Shown here one piece after another: positions 5,094 to 5,794 of a DNA stretch of 5,794 bases. Where the stretch lies: NCBI GenBank assembly GCA_025057715.1, contig JANWVD010000063.1, forward strand, positions 1 through 5,794, read 5' to 3'. Made by a program: the position numbers and the translations under genes. The first letter of the stretch is position 1. Each line of letters opens with the position of its first letter. The notes beneath the pieces were generated by a model that saw only the letters and a program-made list of their open reading frames with translations, was not told the DNA's origin and searched no databases. Source of the stretch: Aquificaceae bacterium. Its GTDB lineage: Bacteria; Aquificota; Aquificia; Aquificales; Aquificaceae.

Positions 5094-5672
5094 ATGAGAC
5101 GGCATGAGAGGATTCTCGAGCTAATACCGCAAGGATATAGGACTGTCAAGGCGCTTGCGGATTACTTCAATGTCTCTTTGATGACTGTTTATAGAGATGT
5201 GAGGAGCATGGAAAAGAAAGGGCTCTTGGTAAGAAAGCACGGCATGTTGCTTTTAAAGAGCGAGGTAAGCGAGGAGGAAGTTGCATCCTCCCAAGGGTGC
5301 GATTTTTGCTCAAAAGCCATCGATAAGAGGCTGGAGGTGGTTTTAAGGTTAGTTAGCGGAAAAGTTTTAAGAGCTTGTTGTCCGCATTGTGCCTTTATGC
5401 TAATTAAGCGTCTTGAGGGGAGCGAGATACTAAGCTGTATGACATGGGATTTCGTGAGGTTAAATCCAATTAACTTCTTTTCAGCAAGGTATGTTATTAA
5501 CTCAGAAGCCATACCCTGTTGCACCCCCTCGGTAATTGCCTTTTTTAGCGAGCAAGATGCGTTTAAGTTTCAAAAAGGCTTTGGCGGTCAGGTAATGGGC
5601 TTTGAAGAGGCTCTTTCAGAGGTTCCAAGACTTATGACAATTCCCGTAAAAGTAAACCTCAGCGGTCTATAA
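5094..5672 (+). CDS. DeoR-type HTH regulator fused to a Cys-rich NosL/TRASH-like metal-binding domain
   Basis: Probably a cytoplasmic metal-responsive transcription factor. Residues 1 to about 52 form a DeoR-type winged helix-turn-helix: RRHERILELI, then ALADYFNVSLMTVYRDVRSMEKKGLL. Instead of the sugar-phosphate domain of normal DeoR proteins, a cysteine-rich part follows. CDFC (Cys69, Cys72) is separated by 22 residues from CCPHC (Cys95, Cys96, Cys99), which fits the TRASH spacing C-x(19-22)-C-x3-C. Cys115 and the pair Cys142/Cys143 come later. The end, AFFSEQDAFKFQKGFGGQVMGFEEA, matches the C-terminal half of NosL, a Cu(I)-binding protein, with CC where NosL has its Met-rich loop. There is no signal peptide or lipobox, unlike true NosL. 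The chosen ATG gives the usual DeoR N-terminus (192 residues); a TTG at 5058 would add 12 residues and has no Shine-Dalgarno. Copper is the likely ligand given the domains and the nearby oxidase, but zinc or another soft metal is possible. Confidence 0.85.
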   Translation: MRRHERILELIPQGYRTVKALADYFNVSLMTVYRDVRSMEKKGLLVRKHGMLLLKSEVSEEEVASSQGCDFCSKAIDKRLEVVLRLVSGKVLRACCPHCAFMLIKRLEGSEILSCMTWDFVRLNPINFFSARYVINSEAIPCCTPSVIAFFSEQDAFKFQKGFGGQVMGFEEALSEVPRLMTIPVKVNLSGL

Positions 5673-5673
5673 T
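5668..5673 (+). promoter_or_regulatory. Consensus -10 element for a leaderless nuoG transcript
   Basis: A perfect TATAAT, sharing bases with the TAA stop of the regulator gene and ending 10 bases before the nuoG ATG. There is no good -35 at 16-18 bases. The start codon lacks a Shine-Dalgarno. Transcription starting at about 5680-5684 would give a leader of zero to four bases. Confidence 0.45.
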
Positions 5674-5683
5674 CAAACTTGTT

Positions 5684-5794
5684 ATGAAGGTAAAGATTTT
5701 TGTCGATGGTAATGAGGTTGAGCTTGAGAAAGACCAGCCCCTTTTGAGAGGGCTTTTAAATAAAGGTTTTAGCATTCCCTACTTTTGCTATCAT
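5684..5794 (+). CDS. nuoG: NADH-quinone oxidoreductase subunit G (NuoG), first 37 residues
   Basis: NuoG is the large iron-sulfur subunit of the peripheral arm of complex I and carries electrons from NADH toward quinone. Only 37 codons lie in the window. They encode the start of a plant-type 2Fe-2S ferredoxin fold: a first beta strand KVKIFVDGNEVEL, a Leu-rich helix, then SIPYFCYH, in which Cys35 is the first cluster ligand and the CYH triplet is typical of NuoG. Other proteins with the same domain (soluble hydrogenase HoxU, some formate dehydrogenases, Fe-only hydrogenases) cannot be excluded from so short a piece. The ATG is the first in frame, 11 bases after the regulator stop and without a Shine-Dalgarno. 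Confidence 0.75.
   Translation, partial: MKVKIFVDGNEVELEKDQPLLRGLLNKGFSIPYFCYH

Noticed and set aside
4928..5149. Minus-strand 73-codon frame across the rlmB end and the gap
   Set aside because: No ribosome binding site or domain, and it spans structured non-coding signals.
5189..5524. Minus-strand 111-codon frame opposite the HTH-NosL gene
   Set aside because: It is antisense to a recognisable HTH and metal-binding domain, and its own translation has no domain.

Overview
The window looks like a chromosomal stretch of a thermophilic, chemolithotrophic, aerobically respiring bacterium. Family content and codon style (AGG/AGA arginine, Lys/Glu-rich proteins, TTG starts, tight ATGA/TTGA gene overlaps) fit Aquificales best, perhaps Aquificaceae. 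That placement is inference, since there is no rRNA gene here. There are no mobile elements, tRNAs or CRISPR arrays, and no gene-free stretch longer than about 90 bases.

Region 1 (1-2754, minus strand) is a heme-copper cytochrome c oxidase operon. It reads coxC (subunit III), a SCO/SenC copper chaperone, coxB (subunit II) and coxA (subunit I, cut off by the window edge). Each junction overlaps or nearly touches the next. A -35/-10 pair with a consensus TTGACA lies just upstream of coxC, and a perfect TCAATA/TATTGA palindrome covers its -10. In CoxB the first copper-A histidine is replaced by Gln161, although the other ligands (Cys196, Glu198, Cys200, His204, Met207) are intact.

Region 2 (2817-5004, plus strand) is a divergent, overlapping three-gene unit. 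It holds an unrecognised 127-residue protein, mnmA (tRNA 2-thiouridylase) and an rlmB/trmH-type 2'-O-methyltransferase. The methyltransferase ends in a glycine-rich tail whose DNA forms a perfect 8-bp hairpin, a compact G-quadruplex motif and a weak terminator-like hairpin.

Region 3 (5094-5794, plus strand) begins with the most interesting gene of the window: a DeoR-type helix-turn-helix joined to a cysteine-rich NosL/TRASH-like metal-binding domain. It is probably a metal-responsive (copper is the best guess) transcription factor. It is followed after 11 bases by the start of what looks like nuoG (complex I, 2Fe-2S N-terminus). nuoG has a consensus TATAAT 10 bases before its ATG and no Shine-Dalgarno, suggesting a leaderless mRNA.

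Taken together, the window pairs a copper-dependent terminal oxidase and its copper chaperone with a putative copper-sensing regulator and an entry point of the respiratory chain, with RNA-modification genes in between. A copper-sensing circuit controlling respiration is a testable inference and is not shown by the sequence alone.
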